From positions 1-64,000 of the forward strand of contig JAJDAG010000037.1 of assembly GCA_029262005.1 (NCBI GenBank): a stretch of DNA of 64,000 bases, given 5' to 3'. Both the position numbers and the translations under genes were made by a program. Numbering within the stretch: the stretch's first letter is position 1; each line of letters begins with the position of its first letter. The notes below the pieces were generated by a model that did not search any database, was not told where the DNA came from, and worked only from the letters and a program-made list of their open reading frames with translations. The stretch is from Candidatus Zhuqueibacterota bacterium (lineage in GTDB: Bacteria > Zhuqueibacterota > Zhuqueibacteria > Oceanimicrobiales > Oceanimicrobiaceae). Positions 62,806 through 64,000 of the stretch are shown here, one piece after another.

Positions 62806-63339
62806 TTAAATTTTAGTTAATGACACTTGTGGTTTGACCCAATCTTTTGAGCTTAATTCTTTGATTTTAGGCGATTGCCAATTTTGACCGCTAACATCCC
62901 AACTCTTTAGCCGACGTCGTCTCTGTTTGGCCTCTGCTTCCTTTTGCAATTTTTCCATAGCACTTGAAATTTCCTCACAGGTGAATTTACCTTTGGCTCT
63001 CCTAAGCAGTTCATCTTTTCGGCCCTTAGTATTAATAACTTTGGACTTCAGCAGATACGTTAAGCCTCTGTATTTTAGAAGAGTGAGAGCTTCTCGCGCT
63101 TGTCTCCGTTGTTTTTTTTCTTCTATTACTCGCTGCTTTTCAGCTTCTTTTTCTTCAAACCAGGCATTAATTTTTGATTCATCAAAAGACCGAGCAGGCT
63201 TCTTTCGTATTCCCAAAGCCTTTGCCCACTCCTCGGCCCGAATCTTCTTCGCTAAAGCAAAGGGTTTTAATGTTAACTTTGTTTCTCTGGTGTCATGCTT
63301 CTTCGGAAAAGCAAAGGGTTTAAATATTAATTCTGCCAT
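62806..63339 (-). CDS. SAP-like domain protein of the gas vesicle operon
   Basis: 177 aa, strongly basic. The N-terminus has a duplicated motif (LIFKPFAFPKKHDTRETK / LTLKPFALAKKIRAEEW). A charged helix (about 58-85) precedes a SAP-like helix-turn-helix (about 90-130; LKYRGLTYLLKSKVINTKGRKDELLRRA), a motif usually linked to nucleic-acid or protein contact. The C-terminus has two Trp-containing short motifs (KSWDVSGQNWQSP, SKDWVKP). The link to gas vesicles is by position only: 13 bp before the zinc-finger gene. No standard gvp letter applies. Confidence 0.7.
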   Translation of the reverse strand: MAELIFKPFAFPKKHDTRETKLTLKPFALAKKIRAEEWAKALGIRKKPARSFDESKINAWFEEKEAEKQRVIEEKKQRRQAREALTLLKYRGLTYLLKSKVINTKGRKDELLRRAKGKFTCEEISSAMEKLQKEAEAKQRRRRLKSWDVSGQNWQSPKIKELSSKDWVKPQVSLTKI

Positions 63340-63378
63340 GTTCGATTTCCAGGTAAGTGGTTAATGCAAGTCAGCCAA

Positions 63379-63699
63379 TTAATAATCAAACTTTAACGTC
63401 TTCCATTCTTTGCCTTCTATCTTTGCGTTGCTGGCTGGAATTTCAACATTTCTTTCTACTGTTTTTCTAGCATCGGTTGAGTCTTCCTTAAGCACCGTAA
63501 TTTCAAGCTCAATTTCTTTCAATCGCCCATTATTTCTTTCGAGCCTTTTCTGCAATACTTTCTTTTCTTTTTCCAACCTGTCCTTCTCACTATTGAGCAT
63601 GAAAAGTCCAAGGTAATTCGATTTCTGGCCTTTTGGAATAGACCGAACTTTAGTAGTCTGACTTGTTCGTATGTTATCTAATCCAGCAATATCTGGCAT
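63379..63699 (-). CDS. Coiled-coil protein of the gas vesicle operon
   Basis: 106 aa. N-terminal conserved-looking LDNIRTSQTTKVRSIPKG, then a central coiled-coil (about 37-75; KDRLEKEKKVLQKRLERNNGRLKEIE) and an acidic C-terminal part (KTLKFDY). The N-terminal motif and coiled-coil resemble the 61-aa protein at 58719. GGAGG is well placed before the ATG. Possibly a structural or tethering accessory; no named family recognised. Confidence 0.7.
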   Translation of the reverse strand: MPDIAGLDNIRTSQTTKVRSIPKGQKSNYLGLFMLNSEKDRLEKEKKVLQKRLERNNGRLKEIELEITVLKEDSTDARKTVERNVEIPASNAKIEGKEWKTLKFDY

Positions 63700-63731
63700 T
63701 GGGATATCCTCCTTTAATAATAGGTCCGATT

Positions 63732-63986
63732 CTACACTGCTTCCTTTCGCGGCCGCATACTCTTTCGGCTGTACCCGACGACCTCTAATTCCTGGCTCAC
63801 CTTAACTTCGTAAACAGCAACCATTTCGTCTAACGCGACTCTCCGCATATATTCAGACTCTTCTATCGTTTCTACTAATGCTTCCCAACCGTTTTCGCTG
63901 GGATTGACTTCAACGACCCGCCCGCTCTTTTCCAAAACGGTTTCAAAAAACTTAAGAACGACTTGTGTAACTTTGGCAATACTCAT
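63732..63986 (-). CDS. gvpO: Gas vesicle protein GvpO
   Basis: 84 aa. The GvpO fold is visible: an N-terminal helix (VVLKFFETVLEKSG), then VVEVNPSENGWEALVETIEE and the characteristic MVAVYEVKVSQELEVVGYSRK, ending in basic residues. GvpO is required in many operons and in haloarchaea affects gvp transcript levels. A strong TGGAGGA lies at 63990-63996, so the start is sure. It is the first complete gene at the right edge; the operon probably continues beyond 64000 with gvpA and gvpN. Confidence 0.9.
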   Translation of the reverse strand: MSIAKVTQVVLKFFETVLEKSGRVVEVNPSENGWEALVETIEESEYMRRVALDEMVAVYEVKVSQELEVVGYSRKSMRPRKEAV

Positions 63987-64000
63987 GAGATAATCCTCCA

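Noticed and set aside
1-64000. tRNA, rRNA, CRISPR arrays, insertion sequences
   Set aside because: None were recognised: no cloverleaf, rRNA segment, regularly spaced repeats or transposase-like ORF was seen on reading the window and ORF list.

Overview
The window looks like a chromosome segment from an uncultured Gram-negative bacterium of the FCB superphylum, most likely near Calditrichota/KSB1 or Ignavibacteria. The reasons are a type IX-like C-terminal sorting domain (NYPNPFNP motif), Bacteroidetes-type Ig-like lipoproteins, a giant hybrid two-component sensor with beta-propellers, a CarbopepD-type TonB-dependent receptor and a patatin-Omp85 protein. This placement is inference from gene content only. 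No rRNA, tRNA, CRISPR array or transposase was recognised.

Layout. 0.1-6.7 kb: exported AhpD-like protein, exported alpha/beta hydrolase, hybrid histidine kinase/AraC regulator, alkyltransferase-like DNA repair protein. 6.8-14.6 kb (plus strand): acyltransferase, polysaccharide deacetylase, Ig-like lipoprotein, KtrB/KtrA potassium uptake pair, TPR protein. 14.8-21 kb: an extracytoplasmic redox island made of DsbD, a DUF2271 protein, a small heme lipoprotein, a TlpA-like thioredoxin, DUF4266, DUF3570 and a NusG-domain-II protein. 21.3-30.3 kb: TerC, patatin-Omp85, membrane histidine kinase, TonB-dependent receptor. 30.4-34.2 kb: Cys-rich membrane protein, cytochrome c lipoprotein, acetyl-CoA hydrolase/transferase and alanine dehydrogenase.

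34.8-40.0 kb is a complete group 3b-type [NiFe] hydrogenase (sulfhydrogenase) operon: beta Fe-S subunit, cyclic-nucleotide-binding-fold protein, gamma FAD subunit, delta small subunit, alpha NiFe subunit and maturation protease. Such enzymes are cytoplasmic and couple NAD(P)(H) with H2. 40.1-45.5 kb holds a sorted extracellular protein, an esterase, DUF427, a lipoprotein and a Rieske-TPP enzyme fusion. 45.6-52.6 kb encodes an RND efflux system whose outer-membrane component is fused to an ABC-type substrate-binding domain.

52.9-64.0 kb (minus strand, running in from beyond the right edge) is a gas vesicle operon: gvpO, coiled-coil protein, SAP-like protein, a six-fold CxxCxGxG zinc-finger-like protein, gvpF/L fused to a J-domain, gvpF/L, gvpG, gvpF/L, gvpA/S-like, small basic protein, gvpJ-like, gvpH, Get3/ArsA-like ATPase, CDC48-type double-AAA ATPase, a second Hsp20, a receiver-only response regulator, an unrecognised protein and gvpK. 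Genes overlap or abut through much of it. A major gvpA and a gvpN are not in the window. The cluster is unusually rich in protein-folding machinery (J-domain, DnaJ-like zinc finger, two Hsp20s, CDC48, Get3-like), and this is the most interesting system here. Other items are the two enzyme/transport fusions, the redox island without a visible ApbE, dispersed intergenic repeats of the 'ctctgtgcctctgtggc' type and operator-like repeats before the hydrogenase operon.
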